Of a DNA stretch of 26,214 bases, positions 7,436 through 15,946 are shown piece after piece. The translations under genes were made by a program, and so were the position numbers. How positions within the stretch are numbered: position 1 is the first letter of the stretch; each line of letters opens with the position of its first letter. Under the pieces are notes generated by a model, which saw nothing but the letters and a program-made list of their open reading frames with translations, made no database searches and was not told the DNA's origin. Source of the DNA: Paramesorhizobium sp049065735 (lineage in GTDB: Bacteria; Pseudomonadota; Alphaproteobacteria; Rhizobiales; Rhizobiaceae); contig NZ_JBAKHD010000016.1 of NCBI RefSeq assembly GCF_049065735.1, forward strand, positions 1 to 26,214, written 5' to 3'.

Positions 7436-7450
7436 TGACTTTTCCAGTCA
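7436..7450. promoter_or_regulatory. IRO-type iron operator (TGA-N9-TCA) between divergent genes
   Basis: TGACTTTTCCAGTCA is a palindrome with 5-bp arms and matches the iron-responsive operator TGA-N9-TCA bound by RirA in rhizobia. It lies between the divergent importer and methyltransferase genes, and its edge overlaps a -35-like TTGACT for the minus strand. One operator could control both directions. Nothing else was found in 7340-7484. Confidence 0.7.
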
Positions 7451-7484
7451 ATATTTATCTTTTAGAACGCTTCCGGACAGCACC

Positions 7485-8291
7485 ATGGATAGATCAGTAC
7501 ACGGCTCGAATTTCAGCCTCCGCGAGGAGATCAAAGCCTATTGGTCGGAGCGTGCGGCAACCTTCGATCTGTCGCCCGGCCATGCCATCTTTTGCGAAGA
7601 CGAACGGGCCGCGTGGCACCAGCTGATCCTCAAGCATCTTGGCGAAGGCAAAGGGCGCTCCGTGCTTGATGTTGCCAGCGGCACCGGCGTCGTGTCGATG
7701 CTGCTCGACGATCTCGGCTTCAAGGTTACCGGCATGGATTGGGCCGAGCCGATGCTGGACCGCGCGCGGGCGAAAGTAAAGCAAGCCAGACGCGATATTA
7801 CCTTCAGGCTCGGCGACGCGGAAAATACACTCGAGCGGGATAATCATTACGACGTCGTCACCAACCGCCATCTGGTCTGGACACTTGTGAACCCCGAGGC
7901 AGCATTCACCGAATGGCTGCGCGTCCTCAAGCCGGGCGGCTCACTGCTCATCGTCGATGGCGATTTCGTCAACCAGACGCGGCTGGAGCGCGTAATCCAG
8001 AAACTGGCGCGTTTGCCGCAGCGGCTGGGCTTCGCGCAACCCGAGCACGCGCAATTGTCACGGGAGCAGCTGGAGACCCACCGCAACATTCTCTCGCAGG
8101 TTTATTTCTCTGGTGGCGCGCGCGCAGAAGCCGTTGCGGCGCTGCTGAGGAAAGTCGGCTTTCAGAACGTGACCATCGACACCGACTTGCGCCGGATCCA
8201 CCGCGCGCAACGCAAGCATCTGGGCTTCTGGAAGGGTTTGGCGCGAGATGTCCAGCATCGTTATGCCATCAAGGCCGTGAAGAAGCTTTAG
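7485..8291 (+). CDS. Class I SAM-dependent methyltransferase
   Basis: The protein has 268 residues. Motif I is VLDVASGTGVVSMLLDD, followed by VTGMDWAEPMLDRAR (acidic motif II) and VLKPGGSLLIVDGDF (post-motif), a Methyltransf_11-type Rossmann core at about residues 55-165 with a helical C-terminus. The start is the ATG at 7485 with only a weak Shine-Dalgarno. It sits between an IRO operator and the TonB receptor, so it belongs to the iron response. Whether it methylates the siderophore, a siderophore precursor or something else cannot be told from sequence; known carboxylate NIS siderophores of the rhizoferrin and staphyloferrin B type are not methylated, so this gene is a loose end. Confidence 0.85.
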   Translation: MDRSVHGSNFSLREEIKAYWSERAATFDLSPGHAIFCEDERAAWHQLILKHLGEGKGRSVLDVASGTGVVSMLLDDLGFKVTGMDWAEPMLDRARAKVKQARRDITFRLGDAENTLERDNHYDVVTNRHLVWTLVNPEAAFTEWLRVLKPGGSLLIVDGDFVNQTRLERVIQKLARLPQRLGFAQPEHAQLSREQLETHRNILSQVYFSGGARAEAVAALLRKVGFQNVTIDTDLRRIHRAQRKHLGFWKGLARDVQHRYAIKAVKKL

Positions 8292-8355
8292 GACTTCTTG
8301 GATGCGCCGGATCAGCGATTGATAACGCGATGGCCCGCAGCGGATTGATTTAATC

Positions 8356-8384
8356 TTGACAGTTTTTATCAACTTATCTAACAC
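8356..8384 (+). promoter_or_regulatory. Promoter with IRO operator for the TonB receptor gene
   Basis: TTGACA at 8356-8361 is followed 17 bp later by TAACAC at 8379-8384, a plausible -35/-10 pair. The operator TGA-CAGTTTTTA-TCA (8357-8371) overlaps the -35, as expected for repression by RirA when iron is plentiful. The rest of 8292-8438 holds no gene. Confidence 0.65.
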
Positions 8385-8438
8385 CTCCATAGCAGCAATC
8401 GCTGTGCGCTCAAGGGACGGAGCAATCAGGGGACTTTC

Positions 8439-10562
8439 ATGGAACTGCGCTTTGGAATGGTGACCGCATTGGCATTCACGGTAAGTCATGCTGCCTTTGC
8501 GCAGGATGCGATCCAATTGAAAACCATCGAGGTGAACGCTGGTTCGCCGACTTCCACCATCGGCTCCCTGCCGGAAGACTATGCGGGCGGGCAAGTGGCG
8601 CGCGGCGGACGCATCGGCATGCTCGGTAACCGCGATTTCATGGATACGCCGTTCAGCATCACCGGCTATACCGCCGAAACGATCGAGAACCAGGGCGCGC
8701 AGACGGTTGCGGATGTGCTTGCCAACGATCCATCCGTTCGCAACACCCATGCCTCTGGCGGCATGCTGGACTCCTTTTATATCCGGGGCTTTCCGATCAA
8801 TGAGGGCAATTTCGGTGAAATCGCCTTCGATGGTGTCTATGGCGTTGCGCCGACCTATCGCCTGTTCTCCGATTATGCCGAGCGCGTGGAGGTGCTGAAA
8901 GGGCCGACGGCATTGCTTTACGGCATCTCCCCCAACAGCAGCGTAGGCGGCACCATCAATATCGTGCCGAAGCGCGCAGGAGATGTCGACCTGACGCGGG
9001 TGACGACCAGCTACATGTCGGAACTCTATGGCGGTACGCATCTCGACCTCAGCCGTCGCTTCGGCGCCGATCGGCAGTTTGGCATCCGCTTCAACGGTAG
9101 CTTCCATGGCGGCGATACGCCAATCGATGACCAGACGCGCAAGGTCGTGGTCGGTGCCCTCGGCCTTGACTATGAAGGTGAAGGCCTGAGGGCGACGCTC
9201 GATCTCATCGGGCAGCGGGAGGATTTCGACGCGCCGCAACGCCCGTTCTTCCCCGCCGCAGGTATCCGGATTCCCGACGCGCCTGATGGGAGGCTTAACA
9301 TTCAGGAGCCTTGGGAATGGTCGAAAAGCGAGGATCTATCCTGGCTTGGGCGGGTGGAGTATGACGTGAGTGACGACGTCACGGTGTTCGCCGCTGTCGG
9401 CGGCGGTAGCTCGCGCGTCACGCGGCTCTTCGGCACCCCCACCCTGCTCAATTCCGCGGGCGATGTCAGGGTTACGCCGCAGAATTACATCTTCGATGTC
9501 GACCGGACCACGGCGGAAACCGGCGTCCGGGCCAAATTCGAGACCGCGTCTATCGACCATACGGTCACGCTCCAGGCCACTGGCCTGCGGCAGAGCCTTG
9601 ACAGGGGCGTAAACACCGGAAAGGCTCAACCGACCAATATCTACCATCCGTTCCCACGGCCCGATGAGAACGTACCGGAGCCGGATGGTGCTCCCAAGAT
9701 CTCTGAGAACACGTTTTATGGTTTTGCGCTCTCCGATACGTTATCGATGGTCGATGACCGAGTTCTTGTGACGCTAGGCGGTCGCTGGCAACACGTCGAT
9801 TCGGAGAATTACAATTTGGCTACGGGCGCTGTAACTTCGTCGAAGGAAGGTGCGTTCACGCCTCTCGCCGGTATCGTTGTCAAACCTTGGGAGAAGGTTT
9901 CGCTCTACGCCAATTACGCGGAAGGGCTCAGCGTAGAGAGTGCACCGGGAACCGCGAGCAATGCAGGCGAAATCCTGCCTCCCTATCGCTCGAAGGCGTA
10001 TGAGATCGGGACAAAGGTAGATTTCGGGCGAATGGTGCTAACACTCAGTTTGTTCCAAATCGAAAAACCCTATGGCCAGAATGAAAATGGAGTTTTCGTC
10101 GTAGGTGGCGACCAGCGCAATCGCGGTGTGGAATTGAATGTGTTCGGCGAAGTAACGCCGGAAGTCCGGGTGCTTGGTGGTTTAACCTACCTGCAGGGCG
10201 AACTGACGGAAACGAACAGCCCCTCCACGCGCGGCAACGACCCCATCGGCGTACCGTCATGGCAGGTCAATCTGGGCGCGGAATGGGATACGCCTTTCAT
10301 TTCGGGGCTGACCCTGGCGGGCAATGTGATCCACACCAGCAAGCAATATGTCAACACCGCCAACACCATGGAAATCCCGTCCTGGACGCGGCTCGATCTC
10401 GGCGCGCGGTATCGTACGGAGATCGACAAGCGCCCGGTCACATTCCGGGCCGAGGTCGAGAATGTCCTTGACCTCGATTATTGGTCGGGCGTCGCCAGCT
10501 TCGGCACCCTGTCACAGGGCGCGCCGCTGACCCTGAAAGTGTCGGTAACGACTGATTTTTAG
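8439..10562 (+). CDS. TonB-dependent siderophore receptor
   Basis: The protein has 707 residues. The signal peptide (MELRFGMVTALAFTVSHAAFAQ) is followed by a plug domain with NRDFMDTPFSITGYTAETI, DVLANDPSVRN, FYIRGFPI and RVEVLKGPTALLYG, then SVGGTINIVPKRA. A 22-strand beta barrel should follow, and the C-terminus ends in the outer-membrane signature TLKVSVTTDF with terminal Phe. The plug motifs are those of FhuA/FcuA-like siderophore receptors. It transports a ferric siderophore across the outer membrane, powered by TonB-ExbBD encoded elsewhere. It has its own IRO promoter. Its stop overlaps the stop of the convergent binding-protein gene by four bases, leaving no space for a terminator. The substrate is inferred from the neighbouring biosynthetic operon. 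Confidence 0.95.
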   Translation: MELRFGMVTALAFTVSHAAFAQDAIQLKTIEVNAGSPTSTIGSLPEDYAGGQVARGGRIGMLGNRDFMDTPFSITGYTAETIENQGAQTVADVLANDPSVRNTHASGGMLDSFYIRGFPINEGNFGEIAFDGVYGVAPTYRLFSDYAERVEVLKGPTALLYGISPNSSVGGTINIVPKRAGDVDLTRVTTSYMSELYGGTHLDLSRRFGADRQFGIRFNGSFHGGDTPIDDQTRKVVVGALGLDYEGEGLRATLDLIGQREDFDAPQRPFFPAAGIRIPDAPDGRLNIQEPWEWSKSEDLSWLGRVEYDVSDDVTVFAAVGGGSSRVTRLFGTPTLLNSAGDVRVTPQNYIFDVDRTTAETGVRAKFETASIDHTVTLQATGLRQSLDRGVNTGKAQPTNIYHPFPRPDENVPEPDGAPKISENTFYGFALSDTLSMVDDRVLVTLGGRWQHVDSENYNLATGAVTSSKEGAFTPLAGIVVKPWEKVSLYANYAEGLSVESAPGTASNAGEILPPYRSKAYEIGTKVDFGRMVLTLSLFQIEKPYGQNENGVFVVGGDQRNRGVELNVFGEVTPEVRVLGGLTYLQGELTETNSPSTRGNDPIGVPSWQVNLGAEWDTPFISGLTLAGNVIHTSKQYVNTANTMEIPSWTRLDLGARYRTEIDKRPVTFRAEVENVLDLDYWSGVASFGTLSQGAPLTLKVSVTTDF

Positions 10563-11704
10563 GGCTGGTTGGAAAGGCTTACCGCGTAGCCCGGCCGGAA
10601 TTTAATCGGCAGGAAGCGGCGGTGGTATTCGGCAAAGGTCGCATCCGGGTCGAGATCGGCGAAGAGATCCGGATGGAACCATTTCGCGAGTTGCTGGACG
10701 GCGATGAATTCATAGGGGCTGTTATAGAACTGGTGCCAGATGGCATGGAAATTGTGCGTTTTCTGTGCGGCGATACCGGTGTAAGCGGCGCGGGTGGTGA
10801 ACCATTCCAGCTTCTTCCGCGTCACCTTCGGATCGGCCCCCGGTCCGAGCGGAATCCAGTGGCCGCCGGGCACATAGGCTTCCCAGTTCGCGCTGGTCAC
10901 CACGACATGCTCGGGATTCGATGCGATCACCTGTTCGGGATTGAGCTGCCCGAATGTCGTGGGAATGAAGTCACTTCCGATATTATGGCCGCCGGCAAGT
11001 TCGACATATTTGCCGAAATTCTCCGCGCCGAATGACAGGCAGCAATCGTCGGCATATCCGCCGATCCGCTCGATGAAAACCCTCGGGCGCGGCGGGTTGG
11101 CTTTTGCAAGCGGGTCGGTGACGCGAGCCATCGCCGCATGGCGGAAATCGATGATCTCCTCGGCGCGCGCCTCACGGCCCATGATTTTGCCCAGCAGGCG
11201 GATGGTCTTTTCGGTGTTCTGCAGCGGGTAATGGCGGAAGTCGATATAAAGCACGGGGATACCGAGCTTGGCGAGCTTATCGACATAGTCCGCATCCTCA
11301 TTGGCGCGCATCGCCTCGAGATTGAGCAGAACCACGTCGGGCTTCAGCGCGATAGCGGACTCGATCTCGATGAGGCCGTTCTCCTGTCCCCGGAACGAAG
11401 GGATATCCGCGAGCTTTGGGAAGGCTTCCAGATATTCCGCATAGGTGGCGGGGTCGGCCTCGATGAGGTCATTGCGCCAGGCGACGATGCGGCTGAGCGC
11501 ATTCTCCGGGTCCAGCGAGGCGATCAGATAGAGCTGGCGCCCCTCTCCGAGAAGCATGCGCGTGACGGGCGCTTTCACCTCGATCTTGCGCCCTGCGATA
11601 TCCGTGACCGTTATGGATGTCTGCTCGTCCGCAGCCTGCACGGCCAGTGGAACAAGCACCGCGAAGACTGCTATTAGGACACGCACCAGCGATTTTCCCC
11701 TCAT
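10559..11704 (-). CDS. Periplasmic iron-siderophore binding protein 2
   Basis: The protein has 381 residues from the ATG at 11704, which overlaps the stop of the MFS gene (ATGA) and gives a good signal peptide (KSLVRVLIAVFAVLVPLAVQA). The fold and length match binding protein 1, with about half the positions identical by eye, including TDIAGR, LGEGRQ, ADDCCLSFG and HAIWHQFYN. It is the last gene of the siderophore biosynthesis operon, so its synthesis is tied to production rather than to the importer operon. It has no permease or ATPase of its own nearby and probably feeds the importer at 4387-6203, perhaps with a different form of the siderophore (precursor, breakdown product or other metal complex). 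Confidence 0.9.
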   Translation of the reverse strand: MRGKSLVRVLIAVFAVLVPLAVQAADEQTSITVTDIAGRKIEVKAPVTRMLLGEGRQLYLIASLDPENALSRIVAWRNDLIEADPATYAEYLEAFPKLADIPSFRGQENGLIEIESAIALKPDVVLLNLEAMRANEDADYVDKLAKLGIPVLYIDFRHYPLQNTEKTIRLLGKIMGREARAEEIIDFRHAAMARVTDPLAKANPPRPRVFIERIGGYADDCCLSFGAENFGKYVELAGGHNIGSDFIPTTFGQLNPEQVIASNPEHVVVTSANWEAYVPGGHWIPLGPGADPKVTRKKLEWFTTRAAYTGIAAQKTHNFHAIWHQFYNSPYEFIAVQQLAKWFHPDLFADLDPDATFAEYHRRFLPIKFRPGYAVSLSNQP

Positions 11705-12933
11705 GACGATACTCCCCCGACATAATGCGGCCGGCGCGACTTCAGCCACAGGCCTAGCGCGATCAGGAATGAGACGCCATAGAGGATTGCAACGAGCGGA
11801 AACACCATTTCCAAACTGGTGTACTGGATCACGGCAACACCGGCGACAATTCCGGCAACCGAAGCACCTTGCTGGCATGTTTGCGCAATCCCCAGCATCG
11901 ATCCTTGCCGGTCATGGCGCGTTGCGGACGAAATGAGCGACAGGAGCACAGGGGTCGTCCCGCCGAGCAGCGCACCCCAGATAAAATAAAGCATCATGAA
12001 TAGGCCGATGCTTCGGGTGTAGCCCGCCGCCCCGGTGACGATCAGGCATGCAGCCGAAATCAGGACGCTCCATCCGAGAATATAAGATTGTGAGCGCCCC
12101 TTGAAATTTCGGGCCCATAGCGGCGCGCCGACGATGAAGCCAAAGGCAAGCAGTCCATAGCTCAGCCCGGCTGTGGAATGGTGAGCGTTGAAGACAGATG
12201 TCATGTAAAGCGAGAAGGGAACTTGCAGCACCATCCTGCTTGCAAGCAGCATCCCCATCAGCACAAGCAGGCCGGGCGCTGGCGTTTTCAGGGGTTGAGG
12301 CGTGGTTTTATCTTCCGATGAGCTGATCGGGGTCGCACCCGCGCCATCCGGCGGGGTGGGCAAGTTGACCCATGCGATCATAGCGCAAAGTCCGCATATA
12401 ATGCCCGCTGTAAGGTTGACGGCGATGAACGGCAGGGCATCCAGAATGAGCCCGCCCAGAAAAGCCCCGCCCAGCGAACCGGCATTGGTAGCCACCTGCA
12501 GCCAGGCGAAGAGGCCCGCACGATCCCGCCCTCCGGTGACCTGTACACCATAGGCCTGTGCCGGGGCGATATAGCCCGCGCAAGCGCCCTGCAGGAAACG
12601 CAGCGCCAGGATGACCCATACATCCTGAGCGAAAGCGACAAGCAACTGCGTGACGGCGAGCCCCGTCAGCGCCCGGATCATCATCAGCCGGTTGCCGTAG
12701 CGATCTCCCATCCGTCCCCAGAAAGCGCTGGTCAATGAGATGCCGAGCATCGGGCAGACATAGACGCCGATGCCGGCGAGCGCGAAGACAGAATCGGACG
12801 GACTGAGCTCCCGGATATGGATCGGCCAGAACGGCCCGCTCATCTCCATGGCGCCCATGGAAACGAATTGCAGGCCGAAAAGCAGGGCAAACACAGGCCC
12901 GAAGCCGCGAAGCGCGGTGATTGCACCGGTCAT
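11701..12933 (-). CDS. MFS transporter, probable siderophore exporter
   Basis: The protein has 410 residues and about 12 hydrophobic helices, with MFS motif A GRMGDRYGNR between helices 2 and 3 and LRFLQGACAGYIAPAQAYG in helix 4. A polar loop (residues about 195-225) separates the two halves. It resembles the DHA1-type exporters found in NIS siderophore clusters (SbnD in staphyloferrin B, LbtB and FslB in rhizoferrin loci). Its ATG overlaps the NIS synthetase stop (ATGA), and its own stop overlaps the start of binding protein 2. The direction of transport is inferred from operon context. Confidence 0.88.
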   Translation of the reverse strand: MTGAITALRGFGPVFALLFGLQFVSMGAMEMSGPFWPIHIRELSPSDSVFALAGIGVYVCPMLGISLTSAFWGRMGDRYGNRLMMIRALTGLAVTQLLVAFAQDVWVILALRFLQGACAGYIAPAQAYGVQVTGGRDRAGLFAWLQVATNAGSLGGAFLGGLILDALPFIAVNLTAGIICGLCAMIAWVNLPTPPDGAGATPISSSEDKTTPQPLKTPAPGLLVLMGMLLASRMVLQVPFSLYMTSVFNAHHSTAGLSYGLLAFGFIVGAPLWARNFKGRSQSYILGWSVLISAACLIVTGAAGYTRSIGLFMMLYFIWGALLGGTTPVLLSLISSATRHDRQGSMLGIAQTCQQGASVAGIVAGVAVIQYTSLEMVFPLVAILYGVSFLIALGLWLKSRRPHYVGGVSS

Positions 12934-14810
12934 GTCAGGCGCGCCAGCGGGTTGGGCAGGTGATGTTCAAGCCGGTAATCGCGATAGCGCTCCAGATGCA
13001 TGCGCAGCACAGAGCGGGTCGGCCAAGGGCGATCAAGAAAGGCGTCGCGCTCCTCGATCCAGAAGGAGTCCGACAACATGCGCGGCCGAAGCGCGTCGAA
13101 TGCCCGTTCGGTTTCCTCGCGAAGGATATGCCACAGATAATCGTCCGCGAAGCCATATTGCTCGCTCAGGCACAGAGCGATCTCGTGAAGATGACAGACA
13201 AAGCAGGCATCGATCACGAATGAGCGTACGAGGCTGATATCGTCATCGAAAGTGGTGGGCAAAATCCCTGCACGGCTGAACGGCTTTAGATCATGCCCGC
13301 GTTCGCGGAACAATGGCGCGAAACTGCGGCCATCGCCGAAATCGCGGATGAGCAGTTTCACCGGGCGGCCTTCGGCATTGAACAGGATCGTGCTGTTCTG
13401 CTGATGCGCCTCGAAGGCGATCCCGTAAAGCAGATACATGGCCAGCACGGGCCGCACCACGGCCTGCGCATAGGCACGGAAGAAGGACGCGACATCCGTT
13501 TGCGTTTCGCCCGTTCTCGCGATGAGTTCGCAAATGATGGGGCGGCCGTCGATCGGGCTCCCTGTCAACAGCGCCGCCACGGTTATGGGCATAAGGCCGT
13601 CCTTCCGCGCCAGCGCATCGGTGCTGCGATAGACGACCGAAAGGAACCGGCCGGAATGTTCGTCCCCGGTTTCGGGATGATGCAGGATAGCGCCCAATTC
13701 CTCGACGAATATCTCGAGCTGCGCCCTCAGATCGGACTCTTTCGACAGAATGTCCGAAATCAGCGCAGAGAGGCGCGGGCCCATATGGATCGATTTCGCC
13801 TGCAGCGTGCGCTGCTCGCTCGTCATCCAGATCGCCACCGGCAGTTTGATGAAGGGATGGGGCTCCTGCGTGTTGGGAAGCATCGTCCTGAATGACATCG
13901 AGGGGAGCGTGTCGATTTCCGGTCCGGCTGGATCGAAAATGCCGGCTTCGATCTCCGGCTTGAACTCCCGGCGCACGAAATTCTCCAAATGCCAGGCATG
14001 GACGGGAAACGGCAGCCAGTCTTCCGGCGATTTCCCGCGCGCTTTCAGACCTTCAGCCCAGCTTTCCCACAGGGCCGGAAAATTCCCGGCGAACCACTCG
14101 CGGTAGCCGGGGACATGCGGCATCTTCTCCACATAAGCCCAGTCCGCACGCAGCGCTGCGATGCGCAGGGGAACGCGCGCGCCAAACTCCGGCGAAAGGG
14201 CGATCACATCCTCTGACACCAGGCCGGGTTTGGCTTTCCAAGTCGGATAGAAGGGGTGCCCCTCCAGCGCTCCCCACTGGTCGAGGATCATTGCGGCAAG
14301 ATGGGGCGGCTGCGTCTTTTCAAGGTAACTCGGTAAATCCTTTGCGCCAGCGCGGGCTATTTCGCCGTGCAGTTCGGCGCTCCAGTGATCTCTGTGCCGG
14401 CGTGCAAGAATGTCGTTCTCGATACTGTTTTCCACGTCGCGCAGCAAAATATCCAGCCCATCGGGGGCAGGTGTCATCGCAAGACCTGGTGCGACCTCTC
14501 TCATCAAGGTGGCGGGATCGTCGATTCCTTGCCGCGTGCCGCTGGCATCCACCACCTCGATCTGCCCGCGATTTTGCATGGTGCCGGCAGGCGCCGGGCG
14601 AAGATCGGTAAAGTGAAGCACCCGGCGCGACGGCCGGAGCGGAAGCCAAGCCTCGGTCCCCTCGCCTCTCCGCAGCAGCGCGGCCGGGTCGAGCAGCCGC
14701 TCCGCGAAAAGGCAGCGAACAAGCCGGTTGATCGCATTCGATCTGGCGCCAGCAAGAAGGTTGTTATCCTCTTGGCCATGATCTGTCGGGAAAGTCGATC
14801 TATCGTCCAT
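12930..14810 (-). CDS. IucA/IucC-family NIS siderophore synthetase
   Basis: The protein has 626 residues, starting at the ATG at 14810 that overlaps the stop of the upstream gene (TAATG); a longer in-frame reading to 14888 lies inside that gene. The N-terminal IucA/IucC ATP-binding region contains LEGHPFYPTWKAKPGL (about residues 182-197), followed by a C-terminal FhuF-like palm region with EAHQQNSTIL and LLIRDFGDGRSF. These enzymes adenylate a carboxylate, usually citrate, and join it to an amine or alcohol. The family often has HPxHP, but here the second His is Tyr. It is the only NIS enzyme in the operon, whereas staphyloferrin B needs three; one enzyme suffices for rhizoferrin in Francisella and Legionella. 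The likely substrates are citrate with Dap or a Dap-derived amine. Confidence 0.93.
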   Translation of the reverse strand: MDDRSTFPTDHGQEDNNLLAGARSNAINRLVRCLFAERLLDPAALLRRGEGTEAWLPLRPSRRVLHFTDLRPAPAGTMQNRGQIEVVDASGTRQGIDDPATLMREVAPGLAMTPAPDGLDILLRDVENSIENDILARRHRDHWSAELHGEIARAGAKDLPSYLEKTQPPHLAAMILDQWGALEGHPFYPTWKAKPGLVSEDVIALSPEFGARVPLRIAALRADWAYVEKMPHVPGYREWFAGNFPALWESWAEGLKARGKSPEDWLPFPVHAWHLENFVRREFKPEIEAGIFDPAGPEIDTLPSMSFRTMLPNTQEPHPFIKLPVAIWMTSEQRTLQAKSIHMGPRLSALISDILSKESDLRAQLEIFVEELGAILHHPETGDEHSGRFLSVVYRSTDALARKDGLMPITVAALLTGSPIDGRPIICELIARTGETQTDVASFFRAYAQAVVRPVLAMYLLYGIAFEAHQQNSTILFNAEGRPVKLLIRDFGDGRSFAPLFRERGHDLKPFSRAGILPTTFDDDISLVRSFVIDACFVCHLHEIALCLSEQYGFADDYLWHILREETERAFDALRPRMLSDSFWIEERDAFLDRPWPTRSVLRMHLERYRDYRLEHHLPNPLARLT

Positions 14811-15946
14811 TACGCTGCCTCCGGCCATCTCAAAGGAATATAATCCGGTGCGCCATTTGCCAATCCGCCGTGCCAGGCCAGCGCCCATCGATAGGTTCTG
14901 GTAATGGCCGGAACCGCGACGCCCAGGCGTTCCGCCATTGTGACCAGCAGCGCCTGCCCAACCGCGATATCCTCACGGAAAGCCCGGCTTTCGGGATCGA
15001 TGACGAAGCCGGACCCAACGGGATTGGGCACGAGGGGCGCCTCGATACCCGCATAGGCGCGGTTCGTGCGCAACAGCGTATACATCGACCTGCTGTCTTC
15101 GATCTGATCGCCATAGGCTTCGATCAATTCCTGTTTGAGAGGCTTGACCGAGCCAAGATCGATGCCGAGGCGTGTCTCGCTCGCCAAGCGGATCGCCTGA
15201 TTTTCCGCGTCGAAGATCTCAAGCAATTCTGCGCCCGCCTGCGGGCAATCGCTCCACCAGCACAAAGGCTCCTCGAAAGGCCGGTTTTCCCAGGGAGCGC
15301 CAGGGCCGATCAGGGCGTAGAGCACGGCCGGATGCATCAGCGAATTGCCGGGGGTCAAGGTGATTTCAAGAAAATCCGGCAACAGCGTCACGGGTGCATC
15401 ATAGAGGCGGCTCAGCATTGCAACGAGCGCCACGGCGCCGTCACGGCTCTCCCGGCGATGCAAGGCCACATAGAGCTCCGCCTTCGCGCCGCCCATCCGC
15501 ACGCTTTGGCCGGGGACCAGATCGAAGGCGATGTGCGGCACGTCCTTCATCCCCCAGATCACGACATTGTCCCGTTGGTAAAGCGCCTTTGCCGCGAGCC
15601 AGTCGAAACCGCAAAAGCCGGGGATTGCGCCGACATAGACCTTTTTATCCGTCGGCAGGTGATCGGCGATTCGCCGCAGGAGCGCCGGCCTCATCTGCGC
15701 CGGCTGCGTTACGATCACCATGTCGGTATGCACAAGCGCCTCGCCAGGATCGGTCCCCGCATGGTCGGGCCGGGCGCTTAAAGTTCGGCCGTCGCGGCTA
15801 AACACCGACCAAGGCCCCCCTTCCGCCCACCGCTCCGCAAACGCGGCATCGCCGGTCAGAACGGATACCTCCACGCCCGGCTTCTGCTTGAACAGAACCG
15901 CGTTCAGATGGCCGGTACGCCCCGCGCCGCAGATCGTCACCTTCAT
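14810..15946 (-). CDS. Opine dehydrogenase-family oxidoreductase, putative Dap-releasing enzyme
   Basis: The protein has 378 residues. The N-terminal Rossmann fold opens MKVTICGAGRTGHLNA with the GxGxxG-type dinucleotide loop. The C-terminal octopine/nopaline dehydrogenase domain contains TLTPGNSLMHPAVLY with the family's N-x3-H-P signature (N201, H205; H is the catalytic base), then FDAENQAIRLA. Opine dehydrogenases reversibly join an amino acid and a 2-oxoacid. The gene sits directly after the sbnA homologue, exactly where sbnB lies in staphyloferrin B clusters. SbnB, of the ornithine cyclodeaminase family, oxidatively splits N-(1-amino-1-carboxy-2-ethyl)-glutamate into Dap and 2-oxoglutarate. 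That substrate is itself an opine-type secondary amine, so the reverse opine dehydrogenase reaction would do the same job. The alternative is true opine synthesis, as in staphylopine-type metallophores. Confidence 0.85.
   Translation of the reverse strand: MKVTICGAGRTGHLNAVLFKQKPGVEVSVLTGDAAFAERWAEGGPWSVFSRDGRTLSARPDHAGTDPGEALVHTDMVIVTQPAQMRPALLRRIADHLPTDKKVYVGAIPGFCGFDWLAAKALYQRDNVVIWGMKDVPHIAFDLVPGQSVRMGGAKAELYVALHRRESRDGAVALVAMLSRLYDAPVTLLPDFLEITLTPGNSLMHPAVLYALIGPGAPWENRPFEEPLCWWSDCPQAGAELLEIFDAENQAIRLASETRLGIDLGSVKPLKQELIEAYGDQIEDSRSMYTLLRTNRAYAGIEAPLVPNPVGSGFVIDPESRAFREDIAVGQALLVTMAERLGVAVPAITRTYRWALAWHGGLANGAPDYIPLRWPEAA

Noticed and set aside
6269..7438. A 389-codon plus-strand frame opposite binding protein 1
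   Set aside because: It is the antisense of a well-supported gene with signal peptide and family motifs; a high-GC artefact.
8058..9239. A 393-codon minus-strand frame opposite the methyltransferase end and receptor start
   Set aside because: It crosses the IRO promoter and two well-supported genes and shows no domain.
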